Shown one piece after another: positions 54,478-62,850 of a stretch of DNA of 64,000 nucleotides (within the stretch, counting starts at the first letter, position 1; every line of letters begins with the position of its first letter). A program made the position numbers and the translations under genes. Under the pieces are notes generated by a model. The model worked only from the letters and a program-made list of their open reading frames with translations, did not search any database and had not been told where the DNA came from. Source of the DNA: Salinirubellus litoreus (lineage in GTDB: Archaea > Halobacteriota > Halobacteria > Halobacteriales > Haloarculaceae); assembly GCF_037335815.1 (NCBI RefSeq), contig NZ_CP147841.1, positions 3,038,001 through 3,102,000 of the forward strand. The letters are read 5' to 3'.

Positions 54478-55472
54478 GCTTCCACCTCCTCGAGTTCGGC
54501 GGCCTCGGCCAGCGCGTCGAGCTTCGCCCCGGCCCTGTTCGTCGGCAGGTAGAACAGCTCGGTGTTGGCGGTCGCGTAAACCGTCTCGAAGCTCTGTGCG
54601 GGCACCTGCTCCTGGACCCACTCGATCCGCTCCCGGATCGTCGAGGGTTCCTCGACGAGCGTGTTCTGCCCGTCGACGACTCCCAGCGCGATCGCGTCCT
54701 TGGTGCCGTACTCCTGGATGTTGTAGAGGTTCCGCTCGTGGTCGGCGACGAAGTCGAAGCCGACGGCGTCGACGTCGGCGTCCATCAGGTGGGCGTACGG
54801 CTTCTCGGGTATCGCCCCCCAGTAGCTGTGGACGACGACCTCCGCGTCGGTCGCGGCGGCCACGGTGTCGACGGCCTCGCTCGCGAGCTCGTCGAGATCC
54901 TCGCCCGGCGGCGTCTCGACGAGCGACGGCTCACAGAGGAACAGCGTCTCGTGGTCGGGGAGCGCCTCGACCTCGCCGGCGAGGAACTCCGCGAGCCCGG
55001 CGAGGAACTCGGCCTCGTCGCCGTAGTGTTCGTCGGTCGCGAGATCGAACAGCGAGTACGGTCCCGGGAGGGTGGCCTGGAGCGGCGCGTCGGTCAGCGC
55101 CGCGGCGGCCTCCAGGTCGGCGGCGGTGTCGCCGTCGAAGCCGAGTTCGCCGGTGACGACCGGCTCGCGGTAGAAGTTGTTATTGTCGTAGTAGCGGACG
55201 ATACCCCGCGTCTCGACGGCGTCGTGGACGGCCAGCGGGTGGGCGAGCATGTCGTCCCAGCGGGCCTGGCCCTCGACGACGCGGTCGAGGCCGGCCTCGA
55301 CCTGCCGGGAGACGAGTTCCTCGCGAGTCCGGTCGTACGCGTCGAGGATCTCCTCGTTCTCCTCGCCCGAGACCAGGTCGGACTTCTGGTGGCCCTTCAG
55401 GTCCGAGAGCTCGTCCTTGGCCCAGTCGGGCAGGGGGAACAGCCCCGGCGTCGTGGACAGGATGTCGGTCAT
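54474..55472 (-). CDS. MetE-like partner protein lacking the zinc Cys
   Basis: The 332-aa protein shares the MetE/UROD barrel layout: TTPGLFPLPDWAKDELSDL, VVEGQARWDDMLAHPLAVHD, ATLPGPYSLFDLATDEHYGDEA and VDAVGFDFVADHE. At the spot of the zinc ligands it reads EVVVHSYWGAIPEK, so the His is present but the Cys of HxC is a Tyr. It may thus be non-catalytic, like the N-terminal domain of two-domain MetE. It is the first gene of the pair and is translationally coupled to the catalytic-type gene. Confidence 0.8.
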   Translation of the reverse strand: MTDILSTTPGLFPLPDWAKDELSDLKGHQKSDLVSGEENEEILDAYDRTREELVSRQVEAGLDRVVEGQARWDDMLAHPLAVHDAVETRGIVRYYDNNNFYREPVVTGELGFDGDTAADLEAAAALTDAPLQATLPGPYSLFDLATDEHYGDEAEFLAGLAEFLAGEVEALPDHETLFLCEPSLVETPPGEDLDELASEAVDTVAAATDAEVVVHSYWGAIPEKPYAHLMDADVDAVGFDFVADHERNLYNIQEYGTKDAIALGVVDGQNTLVEEPSTIRERIEWVQEQVPAQSFETVYATANTELFYLPTNRAGAKLDALAEAAELEEVEA

Positions 55473-55579
55473 CGTCCGCGCTACGCCATGACGCCCTTTA
55501 ATAATTGCTACATCAATTTATGATCAATAGTAATCACGCGTGCTCGCCGCAGAACGGGATGGGGGCCACCGTTTCCGCG

Positions 55580-56164
55580 TCAGCCCGACGTCGGCCGGAG
55601 CGAGAGGACGACCAGCCGCTCGAAGGGGAACGACTCCTCCTCGACCACTCGCGTGGTCAACCCGTTGTTCCGCGCGCGGTCGCGCACGGCGTCGATGCCG
55701 GTCAGCGACGAGACCAGCAGCAGCACCCGACCGTCGGGGACGAGCACGCGACGGACGGTGTCCAGAAAGGGCTCGATCACCTCGCGACCGGACTCACCGC
55801 CCGAGAGCGCCCGCTCCATCCAGTCGTCGCGCCCGTCCTCCTCGGGGGTCGGGAGGTACGGCGGGTTGAACGTCACCAGGTCGAAGCTCGAATCCCGGAA
55901 GGGCGTGACGAGGTCCGCCCGGACGGCCTCTATCCCGACCTCCTGCGCCCGGCGGCAGGCGTGGGGGTTGAGGTCCGAGCCGATCACCCGGGCACCGGTC
56001 GTCTCCGCGACGGTGGCCGCGACGTAGCCCGAACCGGTCCCCACGTCGAGGACCAGGTCGTCCCGCTCGGCGCGCATCACCGCCGCCCGGGCGAGGAGGT
56101 GTGAGTCCTCGGCGGCCCCGTACACCTCGGTCTCGACCCCGCGGCGCTCGGCGAGGTCCGTCAC
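55580..56164 (-). CDS. HemK2/Mtq2-type protein methyltransferase
   Basis: The 194-aa protein begins at GTG 56164 and has VYGAAEDSHLLARA, the SAM motif VLDVGTGSGYVAATVAE and the catalytic NPPY in LVTFNPPYLPTPEE, typical of enzymes that methylate the Gln of GGQ in release factor aRF1. Size and position in the L21e-KsgA cluster match the archaeal HemK2 gene. Start and mscS stop overlap (GTGA). Confidence 0.88.
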   Translation of the reverse strand: MTDLAERRGVETEVYGAAEDSHLLARAAVMRAERDDLVLDVGTGSGYVAATVAETTGARVIGSDLNPHACRRAQEVGIEAVRADLVTPFRDSSFDLVTFNPPYLPTPEEDGRDDWMERALSGGESGREVIEPFLDTVRRVLVPDGRVLLLVSSLTGIDAVRDRARNNGLTTRVVEEESFPFERLVVLSLRPTSG

Positions 56165-57456
56165 GTCCCCCCCTCGTTCCCGTCGGATTCGGCCGCCGCC
56201 TCGTGGTCGTCGTCGTCCCACCCGCCCCCATCGCCGTCCCCCTGTCCGTCCTCGTTCCCCTGTCCATCCCCGTCTCGCTCGCCCCCCCTTCGGTCGTCAG
56301 CACTCGACTCGGCGTCCTCGGCGGGTTGCCCCTCCTCGTCCCCGGCCTCGGGGTCGGGGTCGGTCCCGGAATCGCCCGATGCCTCACGGTGAGCGAGGGG
56401 GATTCCCGAGTCCTCGCGGCTCGAAACCGTCCGCTGGGGGAACGGGATCCGGATCCCCTCGCGCTCGAAGGCGGCCTTGACCGCCTCGACCATCGCGTTC
56501 TGGGCCTCCCACTTCCGCGAGATCGAGGGCTCGTAGATCCAGAACCGGCAGGTCAGCACGACCGACGAGGAGGCGAACTCCGAGATGACGACGTCGGGGG
56601 CCGGATCGTCGAGCAGTTCCTCACAGTCGGCCATCGCCTCCCGGGCGACCTCGGCCGCCTCCCCCGGGTCGGCGTCGTAGTCGACGCCGACGTCGACCTG
56701 GACGCGGAGACGGGTGTTGCGCGATCGGTTGATGATCTCGGTCGCGGTCACCTGGTCGTTCGGGACCAGCACGTGCTCGTTGTCGAATGTCCGTATCGCG
56801 GTGTTGAACACGGAGACGTCGGTGACGGTCCCCTCCTCCTCGTCGATGACGACCCAGTCGCCGATCTCGAACGGCCGGGCGAACAGGAGGACGAACCCCG
56901 CGAGCATCGCGCCGAGCGTCTGCCGGGCGGCGAGACCGACGACCACACCGATCGCCCCGGCACCGATGAGGAAGCTCCCCGGTCGAGCGCCCCAGAGCGC
57001 CATCACGAACAGGACCGCCGGGACGAACACGAGTATCTGGACGACGTGGTGGGCGACCTGTCGCTGGTGGGCCGAGATCGCGTCGTGCTGGGCCCGGTGC
57101 TGGATGAACCGCTTGGTGATGCGGGTCAGCGTGTACGCGACACCGAAGACGACGAACGAGACGAGCACGAGCGCGGCGTCCTCGCCGTCGACCGCGACGA
57201 CCGCCAGCGCCGTCCGAAGGTCGCTCTGGAGCCCCCAGACGAGGACGAGCACCCCGGCGGCGACGATACCGACGGCGGTCACGAACAGCGACTGGAGCGC
57301 CTCGGCGATGTCGTCGTCGAGACGGCTCCGCAGCCACCCCCCGAGCAGGTAGGCGACACCCATCGAGGCCAGGAACAGCGCGGCGACGGTGACCGAGATG
57401 AACACCTGTCCGATCCAGCTCAGGCCCTCGAACGTCGGGACCAGCTGGGCGTTCAC
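56161..57456 (-). CDS. MscS-family mechanosensitive channel
   Basis: The 431-aa protein has four hydrophobic segments followed by the pore-lining helix and beta domain: GAGAIGVVVGLAARQTLGAMLAGFVLLFARPFEIGDWVVIDEEEGTV, FNTAIRTFDNEHVLVPNDQVTATEIINRS, the best-known MscS signature. The C-terminal 85 residues are a disordered Asp/Gly-rich tail. GTG 57456 overlaps the ksgA stop (GTGA). It protects against osmotic downshock; its place inside an RNA/translation operon is unusual. Confidence 0.9.
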   Translation of the reverse strand: MNAQLVPTFEGLSWIGQVFISVTVAALFLASMGVAYLLGGWLRSRLDDDIAEALQSLFVTAVGIVAAGVLVLVWGLQSDLRTALAVVAVDGEDAALVLVSFVVFGVAYTLTRITKRFIQHRAQHDAISAHQRQVAHHVVQILVFVPAVLFVMALWGARPGSFLIGAGAIGVVVGLAARQTLGAMLAGFVLLFARPFEIGDWVVIDEEEGTVTDVSVFNTAIRTFDNEHVLVPNDQVTATEIINRSRNTRLRVQVDVGVDYDADPGEAAEVAREAMADCEELLDDPAPDVVISEFASSSVVLTCRFWIYEPSISRKWEAQNAMVEAVKAAFEREGIRIPFPQRTVSSREDSGIPLAHREASGDSGTDPDPEAGDEEGQPAEDAESSADDRRGGERDGDGQGNEDGQGDGDGGGWDDDDHEAAAESDGNEGGT

Positions 57457-58301
57457 GCCCCACCCACCTCCGCGGCGAGCCGGGCGAGCCGGGCGAACTC
57501 CGCGGGGCTGACGTCCCCCGCCCGCTTTCCCATCAGCTCCTCGCCCGCGGCCTCGACGACCGCGTCCGGGTCGGAGAGACCGGAGATGTGCGTGGTGTTC
57601 CGCACCGCGTTCCGCATCGTCTTGCGCCGCTGGGTGAAACACGCCCGCACGAGGTCCATGAACGCGGCCTCGTCCGGGATCTCGTAGTCGGGGTCTCTCG
57701 GCACGCACCGTACCACGGCGCTCTCGACGGCCGGCGGTGGCTCGAACGCCGTCGGCGGGACCGGCTCGACCACCTCGACGTCGGCGTAGTGGCCCGCCGT
57801 CACCGACAGCCGGCCGTACTCGGGGGTGCCGGGTGCCGCGGCCATCCGCTCGGCGAACTCGCGCTGGAGCATCAGCACCAGCGGTCGCCGCCGGGGGAGG
57901 AGTCGAAAGCAGATCTCCGAGGAGACGCCGTACGGGAGGTTCGAGACGCTCGCGGTGAACCCCGGGAGGTCGACATCGAGGGCGTCGCCCTCGATCACGT
58001 CCAGCCGCCCCGCCGAAACCGCCTCGGCGAACTCCTCGCCGAGGAACCCCGCCAGATCCGGGTCGCGCTCGACGACAGTCACCCGGTCGGCGACCGCCAG
58101 CAGGCGATCGGTCAGCGCGCCCGTCCCGCCGCCGACCTCCAGGACGTGCGCGAGGTCCGTCCCCTCGGGGAGGTAGCCGGGGAGCCGGTCGAGCACCCGG
58201 TCGTCGACGAGGAAGTGCTGGTCCCGGTCGGGGTCGCCCCGCACGCCGGCCCGCCGGAGGAGCGCGGCGGGGTCACGTCGGGCCGTTCGTTCGTCCCTCA
58301 T
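57453..58301 (-). CDS. rsmA: 16S rRNA adenine N6,N6-dimethyltransferase (KsgA/RsmA/Dim1)
   Basis: The 282-aa protein contains DQHFLVDDRVLDRL, the SAM loop VLEVGGGTGALTDRLLAVAD, VVERDPDLAGFL, the catalytic SNLPYGVSSEICFRLL, and the C-terminal helical domain FMDLVRACFTQRRKTMRNAVRN. It dimethylates two adenines near the 3' end of 16S rRNA. It is part of the standard archaeal L21e-RpoF-DUF655-KsgA cluster. A 79-base nested inverted repeat lies upstream of its start. Confidence 0.93.
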   Translation of the reverse strand: MRDERTARRDPAALLRRAGVRGDPDRDQHFLVDDRVLDRLPGYLPEGTDLAHVLEVGGGTGALTDRLLAVADRVTVVERDPDLAGFLGEEFAEAVSAGRLDVIEGDALDVDLPGFTASVSNLPYGVSSEICFRLLPRRRPLVLMLQREFAERMAAAPGTPEYGRLSVTAGHYADVEVVEPVPPTAFEPPPAVESAVVRCVPRDPDYEIPDEAAFMDLVRACFTQRRKTMRNAVRNTTHISGLSDPDAVVEAAGEELMGKRAGDVSPAEFARLARLAAEVGGA

Positions 58302-58362
58302 TCGCTCCCCGAGCGTATCCGGGCCGCCCGTAAGAAGTTCCCGCTCCGTCCCGACCGTCTCG

Positions 58363-58441
58363 TACGGACGGTTGTAACGATTTACCGGTGGTCCGCCCGG
58401 TCGGATCGGCGATCACCGGTAGAGGACTACAACCGTCCGTA
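58363..58441. repeat. Nested inverted repeat between DUF655 and rsmA
   Basis: Outer arms of 14 bases, tacggacggttgta (58363-58376) and tacaaccgtccgta (58428-58441), are perfectly complementary. Inner arms of 8 bases, taccggtg (58383-58390) and caccggta (58414-58421), are also perfect. They are separated from the outer arms by 6 bases on each side, with a 23-base loop. The right outer arm abuts the DUF655 stop codon. In the transcript this would form a long stem with a symmetric internal loop. Confidence 0.85.
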
Positions 58442-59053
58442 TCACTCCGACCGGCGGGCGAAGATGCGGTACTTGAGGTCCTCCTCCCTGATCTCCTCCA
58501 TGATGCGTTCGACGAGCACCTCCCGTGGGCGGTGGAGGCCGGAGACCCGCTCACCGAGCTCCTCGAACGACTCGAACGGGCCGCGCTTCCGCTCGTCGAG
58601 GACGTTGTTCCGGAGCTTCTTCCCGATACCGGGGAGGAGGTTCAGCGCGTGGAGACGGGTCGTGATCGCCTGGGCGTCGTTGTAGAAGTCGACGAACCGG
58701 CGTTCGTTCCGGTCGATGATGTCGTCGACGGCGTACTCCAGTTCCGAACGCGCCGCGCTCGTCAGCCCCTCCATCCCCACCGAGCGTACCGACTGGACGT
58801 GCTCGTCAGGGGGGTCGACGTCCACGGTGTCGCCGATACCGATGCCGGACTCGTCTTCGAGCGTCAGCTCGTAGAGCCCGAACTCCGCCTCGCCGAGGGC
58901 GTACGCGACCGGGGACTTCTTGTAGGCCGGCCTGTCGTCGTCCGGTCGGCCGTTGGGCAGCAGGTCCAGGACGACGGCGGTGACCGACGCTTCGGGTTCC
59001 GTCTCACCGTCGCCGTCACCGGTCTCGTCGCGCCGCGACCCGTGTTCGCTCAT
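58442..59053 (-). CDS. DUF655 family protein
   Basis: The 203-aa protein has an acidic start, then VTAVVLDLLPNGRPDDDRPAYKKSPVAYALG, a beta barrel-like part (GIGIGDTVDVDPP), and a helix-hairpin-helix part with LHALNLLPGIGKKLRNNVLDERKRGPF. This matches the archaeal DUF655 family, which is expected to bind RNA or DNA and always lies with L21e, RpoF and KsgA. Confidence 0.9.
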   Translation of the reverse strand: MSEHGSRRDETGDGDGETEPEASVTAVVLDLLPNGRPDDDRPAYKKSPVAYALGEAEFGLYELTLEDESGIGIGDTVDVDPPDEHVQSVRSVGMEGLTSAARSELEYAVDDIIDRNERRFVDFYNDAQAITTRLHALNLLPGIGKKLRNNVLDERKRGPFESFEELGERVSGLHRPREVLVERIMEEIREEDLKYRIFARRSE

Positions 59054-59141
59054 GTCACGACGGTAGGACTACGGCGTATTAAAACGACTCGTCCACGGGC
59101 GGCGGACTCCCGTCGGTCACGTGGACCCGCCGACCCCGCCC

Positions 59142-59498
59142 TCAGACGTACTTCGCGACCGTGTTGAGTATCTCGTCGAGCTCCTCGCCGTCCAGGGAGT
59201 ACCGCTGCTGGGCGTACACCGACCGGAGCTCGTCGCGGTCCCGGGGGAGCAGGTCGGCGATCTTGTGGGCGGTCGCCTCGTCGACCTTCTCGAACTCGCG
59301 GAGCTCCTCGACGAGCGCGCGGGCCTCCTCGCCCGAGAGCTCGGCGAACCGGTTGACGTGCTCGATGGCCCGCGCCAGCTCGTAGCGCATCTCGCGGTCC
59401 TCGTCCAGCGCGCGCTCGGCCTCGATACCCGCGAGGACCTCCTTGGCCTCGGCCGTGGTGAGGTACTCCTGGTCGACGATCTGCTTGAATATCGTCAT
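59142..59498 (-). CDS. rpoF: RNA polymerase subunit RpoF (Rpb4 family)
   Basis: The 118-aa protein (MTIFKQIVDQEYLTTAEAKEVL, then KVDEATAHKIADLLPRDRDELRSVYAQQRYSLDGEELDEIL) matches archaeal Rpb4/RpoF. It pairs with RpoE to form the polymerase stalk. The start overlaps the L21e stop by four bases (ATGA), so the two are translated together. Confidence 0.93.
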   Translation of the reverse strand: MTIFKQIVDQEYLTTAEAKEVLAGIEAERALDEDREMRYELARAIEHVNRFAELSGEEARALVEELREFEKVDEATAHKIADLLPRDRDELRSVYAQQRYSLDGEELDEILNTVAKYV

Positions 59499-59788
59499 TC
59501 CTCTTGCCGGCGGAGGTGGGCGGGGGCCGCGATGAGCGTCTTCGGCTTGCCGCCGTCCGTGATACGGATCTTGAACGAGCGGCCCTGCTTGCCGATGACC
59601 TCGCCGGTGTGGCCGTTGAACCGCGGGTGGAACCGCCCCTTCGGGACGCTCGGGTCGATCCTGAGGTGGACCCGTTCGCCCTCCTCGTACTCCTGGATGG
59701 CCCGCTGGGGCGGGGAGGTCCCCCGCTCGCGAGGATCGTTCTTCAGCTTGTTCCGCGTTCCCTGGAGAGGTCCGTTCGAACTCGGCAT
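59495..59788 (-). CDS. rpl21e: Ribosomal protein L21e
   Basis: The 97-aa protein (SSNGPLQGTRNKLKNDPRERG, then YEEGERVHLRIDPSVPKGRFHPRFNGHTGEV, IGKQGRSFKIRITDGGKPKTLI) matches archaeal L21e. It is the first gene of the operon that runs L21e-rpoF-DUF655-rsmA-mscS-hemK2. TATA-like actataaaag lies about 25-30 bases before the ATG. Confidence 0.95.
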   Translation of the reverse strand: MPSSNGPLQGTRNKLKNDPRERGTSPPQRAIQEYEEGERVHLRIDPSVPKGRFHPRFNGHTGEVIGKQGRSFKIRITDGGKPKTLIAAPAHLRRQEE

Positions 59789-59937
59789 GGTCTTGAGACT
59801 CCTTGTCCGCAGCGCACTATAAAAGGTGCGAAAGGCACCTCGCCACCCACCCAGCCCGTCGACAGCGACCGGGACACGTGGTAGCTCGTTTCATGACAAT
59901 AGCAAACGATATTTACACCTGCGTCCTTCGGGTCGGC

Positions 59938-60995
59938 ATGACCGTATCGGGTACTGACGAGGAGGTGGGAAACGTATCAGAGCACGGTTACGAGGGAGTC
60001 CACGAGCGGCTCATCGAGAACGCTACCGCCACGCGGTGTTCATGCTCTCGCACGACGGGCGGATCGGGACGTGGCCCGCGATGGCCGAGCGGCTCTACGG
60101 CTACCGCGAGGAGACGGTCGCGGGCAGGGAGCTCTCGTTCCTCTTCGCCGATCAGAAGGGGGCCGCAACGGCGCTCGCGGGCCTGCTCGACGAGGTGGCC
60201 GACGCCGGCGTGGAGACACAGCACTGGCACGAGCGGGCCGACGGGACGGTCTTCTGGGCCACGATCACGATCTCGCCGATCCGGAACGCCACCGGGGGAT
60301 ACACGGTCGTCAGCAAGGACACGACCTCGCAGAAACAGTACGAGCGGATGCTCGAACGCCAGAACGACCGGCTCAAGGAGTTCACGGACATCCTCTCACA
60401 CGACCTCAGGAGCCCGCTCGCGGTCGTCTCCGGTCGGCTCGATCTCTATCTGGAGACGGGTGATCGGGCCCACATCGACGCCATCGGGACGACCGTCGAC
60501 CGGATGAGCCGACTCATCGACGACCTGCTCCGGATCGCCCGACAGGGTGCCGTCGTCGAACGGCCCAAACGGACCGACCTCGGGGAGGTCGTCGAGATCG
60601 CCTGGGAGGATCCGAGCAACCCCTCCGCCACGTTCGAGTACGAACCGGTCCCGGCGCTCACGGCCGACGCCGACCGCCTGTGCGAGATGTTCGAGAACCT
60701 GTTCCGGAACAGCGTGGAACACGGCCGGAGCGACGACGGGACGGTGACCGTCCGCGTCGGCCCGCTCGAGGACGGGTTCTACGTCGAGGACGACGGCCCG
60801 GGGGTGCGCGAGGAGCATCTCGGCGAGGTGTTCGACCACGGCTTCACGACGGCCGCCGACGGCTCCGGGTTCGGGCTCTCGGTCGTCCGGACCATCGTGG
60901 GGGCCCACGGGTGGGACGTAGACGTGGCCGAGTCGGACTCCGGCGGCGCTCGGTTCGAGGTCACCGGGGTCGAGTTCGTCGGCTGTCAGAAGTGA
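59938..60995 (+). pseudogene. PAS-histidine kinase with a one-base deletion near 60023
   Basis: ATG 59938 opens TVSGTDEEVGNVSEHGYEGVHERLIENA, then the frame shifts. From 60024, one frame back, it continues YRHAVFMLSHDGRIGTWPAMAERLYGYREETVAG, a PAS start. The PAS (to about residue 130 of the joined protein), HisKA (DILSHDLRSPLAVVSGRLDLY, with the phospho-His) and HATPase parts (RNSVEHGRS, DDGPGVREEHLGEVFDHGF, GSGFGLSVVRTIVGAHG) are otherwise intact. A missing base between gc and tacc at about 60023 explains it and gives 352 aa. Translation from GTG 60036 would give a shorter protein that lacks the PAS edge. Confidence 0.75.
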
Positions 60996-61072
60996 GACGG
61001 CGTCGCGCCTCGAGCCGAAACGGAGCGACCGCTACAGGGAGTGGACTCGAAAGGGGTGGCCGTCCGGCGCGG

Positions 61073-61339
61073 TCAGATACGGCCGACCTGGTCGACCTTG
61101 ACGCTCTCGACACCCTCGACCTGCGAGAAGGCCTCCTCGACGGCGTCCGCCCCGCCGGCGTCGTCCGGGATGATCACCGTCGGGAGCAGCGCGACGAGGC
61201 CGAACGCCACGTCGTCGCGGTCCACGCGGGAGATCTTCGCGCCCTCGGGGAGGGAGTTCTCGAGTCGGTCCTGAAGCGCGTCCAGGTCGATCTCGGGGCT
61301 CTGCGGCATCACCTTGAGTCGTGCAGCTACCTTACCCAT
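61073..61339 (-). CDS. Translation elongation factor aEF-1 beta
   Basis: The 88-aa protein (MGKVAARLKVMPQSPEIDLDAL, DDVAFGLVALLPTVIIPDDAGG and FSQVEGVESVKVDQVGRI) matches archaeal EF-1 beta, the nucleotide exchange factor for aEF-1 alpha. It follows the zinc-ribbon gene after 11 bases on the same strand. Confidence 0.93.
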   Translation of the reverse strand: MGKVAARLKVMPQSPEIDLDALQDRLENSLPEGAKISRVDRDDVAFGLVALLPTVIIPDDAGGADAVEEAFSQVEGVESVKVDQVGRI

Positions 61340-61350
61340 ACTGTCTCACC

Positions 61351-61530
61351 TCAGGGCCCCGTGAATCCGCACTCGGGGCACTCGTAGAGGTTGCTCTGCT
61401 TGCGGCAGGTCGAACACCGGAAGATCAGGTGCCCGCAGTCGGGGCACTTGAAGCGAGCGGCGTTCGTGCCGGAGATGTTGATGCCGCACGACACGCACTT
61501 GCGGGTGCCGCGCTGCTGGCTCTCGCTCAT
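61351..61530 (-). CDS. Small four-CPxCG zinc-ribbon protein
   Basis: The 59-aa protein has four Cys pairs: KCVSCGINI, FKCPDCGHL, FRCSTCRKQ and YECPECGFT. It is the HVO_2753-type haloarchaeal zinc-finger micro-protein, encoded upstream of aEF-1 beta as seen here. ATG 61530 is used; an upstream in-frame ATG at 61569 has no support in the family length. Confidence 0.88.
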   Translation of the reverse strand: MSESQQRGTRKCVSCGINISGTNAARFKCPDCGHLIFRCSTCRKQSNLYECPECGFTGP

Positions 61531-61726
61531 ATCCCACGTGAGTCCCGGCCGGCATTTAACCCTTCTCAAACGCCGTCCGAGCAGGAGTTGCGGAACGTTT
61601 ACGGTCCCGCTCCGAGCGCCGTCCGAATCCGGAGGGAATCGGATGGCGGAGGCGACCGCGTCCGTCCTGGATCGAGCTCCGCGCCCTCGTCGAACGACGC
61701 CGTGGTTCTCCGGACTGGTCGAGCGA

Positions 61727-61984
61727 TCAGAACCACTCCGGAAACGGAGCGGAGTTCGCGAGGCGGACGAGGAAACCGAACGCGACCCCGAAGGAGAGCA
61801 CCGTGACCGCCAGCACCACGGCCCAGTAGGGAAACAGCCCGAGCAGGTCCAGCACCGGTTCGGGGAGGGCGGGAGCCCAGAGAACGAACATCACCGGCGC
61901 GTACAGCGTTAGCGCGAGGAAGGCGACGACGGCCACGAGTTCGACGACGACCGTCACGAGTCCCCTGAGCCAGTCGGGGATCAT
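61727..61984 (-). CDS. Small membrane protein
   Basis: From ATG 61984 (MIPDWLRGLVTVVVELVAVVAFL) an 85-aa protein with two to three hydrophobic segments (LVTVVVELVAVVAFLALTLYAP and YWAVVLAVTVLSFGVAFGFLV) is read. No family is recognised. A longer in-frame reading reaches 62128 but adds a polar stretch with low codon quality. Confidence 0.55.
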   Translation of the reverse strand: MIPDWLRGLVTVVVELVAVVAFLALTLYAPVMFVLWAPALPEPVLDLLGLFPYWAVVLAVTVLSFGVAFGFLVRLANSAPFPEWF

Positions 61985-62182
61985 GTTGACGGGGATGCTA
62001 TCACCCGGTAAGTGCTTTCTGCGGCGAGCGAGAGGACTACGGTCCATCACGCCGACGTGGAATGGCTGGCGCTCTACGATGTCGAGTACTACGTGATGTC
62101 GGAGGGTACTGCGAGTCAAGCCCGGCACCGTGATACGGTAGCCCCATCACCCTCGCGTCCCGATCCGGTTCGGATGCGGTGT

Positions 62183-62779
62183 CTACGATCCCGGAAGGAT
62201 GTCCCCGAGCGCCGACCCGATCGCCATCGGGAAGAACGCGACCGTGACGTCACAGACGGATACCCAGGGGTCTACGGCCCAGTCGACCCGTCCCCAGGCG
62301 GTCATCATCACGATCGCGGTGAACGCCGCGACGACGACCACCCCGAGCAGTTTGCGGGGGATCAGCCCGAACAGGGGGTTCCGAACCCTGACGTCCTGGA
62401 TGTCGGCCACATAGAGGATACCGACGACGGTCGACAGCGCGAACCCGAGCGTCACCAGGAAGTAGAGCGGGTGCGTGGCGACGTACGCCCCTACCTCGCC
62501 GGTTCCGCCCTCGACGAACATCGGGATGCCGAACAGGAGGCTCCCGAGCAGCGCCTCGGCGGCATCCGCCCGGTCGAACCCGCTGACGACCCGGCCGAAC
62601 GGCCCCCGCTGGGCGGTCAGCACCAGCCGCTTGGTCTCCCGGACCCGCCTGAGCTCCTCGGGGTCGTCGACGACCGCCTCGAGCGCCTCGAGTTCGTCGA
62701 AGACGTCGCCCATGTCCGGGGGGTTCGGCCCGGACGCCCGTTCGGGGCCTCCGTTCGTATCCGAGGAGTCCGGAGTCAT
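62183..62779 (-). CDS. DUF2391-like integral membrane protein
   Basis: The 198-aa protein has a soluble N-terminus of about 60 residues with a charged helix (VFDELEALEAVVDDPEELRRVRETK), then GFDRADAAEALLGSLLFGIPMFVEGG, and four helices: FLVTLGFALSTVVGILYV, LLGVVVVAAFTAIVMM and a last one near VTVAFFPMAIGSALGDIL. The layout fits DUF2391. Function unknown. Confidence 0.7.
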   Translation of the reverse strand: MTPDSSDTNGGPERASGPNPPDMGDVFDELEALEAVVDDPEELRRVRETKRLVLTAQRGPFGRVVSGFDRADAAEALLGSLLFGIPMFVEGGTGEVGAYVATHPLYFLVTLGFALSTVVGILYVADIQDVRVRNPLFGLIPRKLLGVVVVAAFTAIVMMTAWGRVDWAVDPWVSVCDVTVAFFPMAIGSALGDILPGS

Positions 62780-62850
62780 GCACTCGGGGTCGGGCCCCTT
62801 CGATATAAGCCCGGGCGGGTCGCCACGCTCGACGGCCGTCCGCCCCCCGT

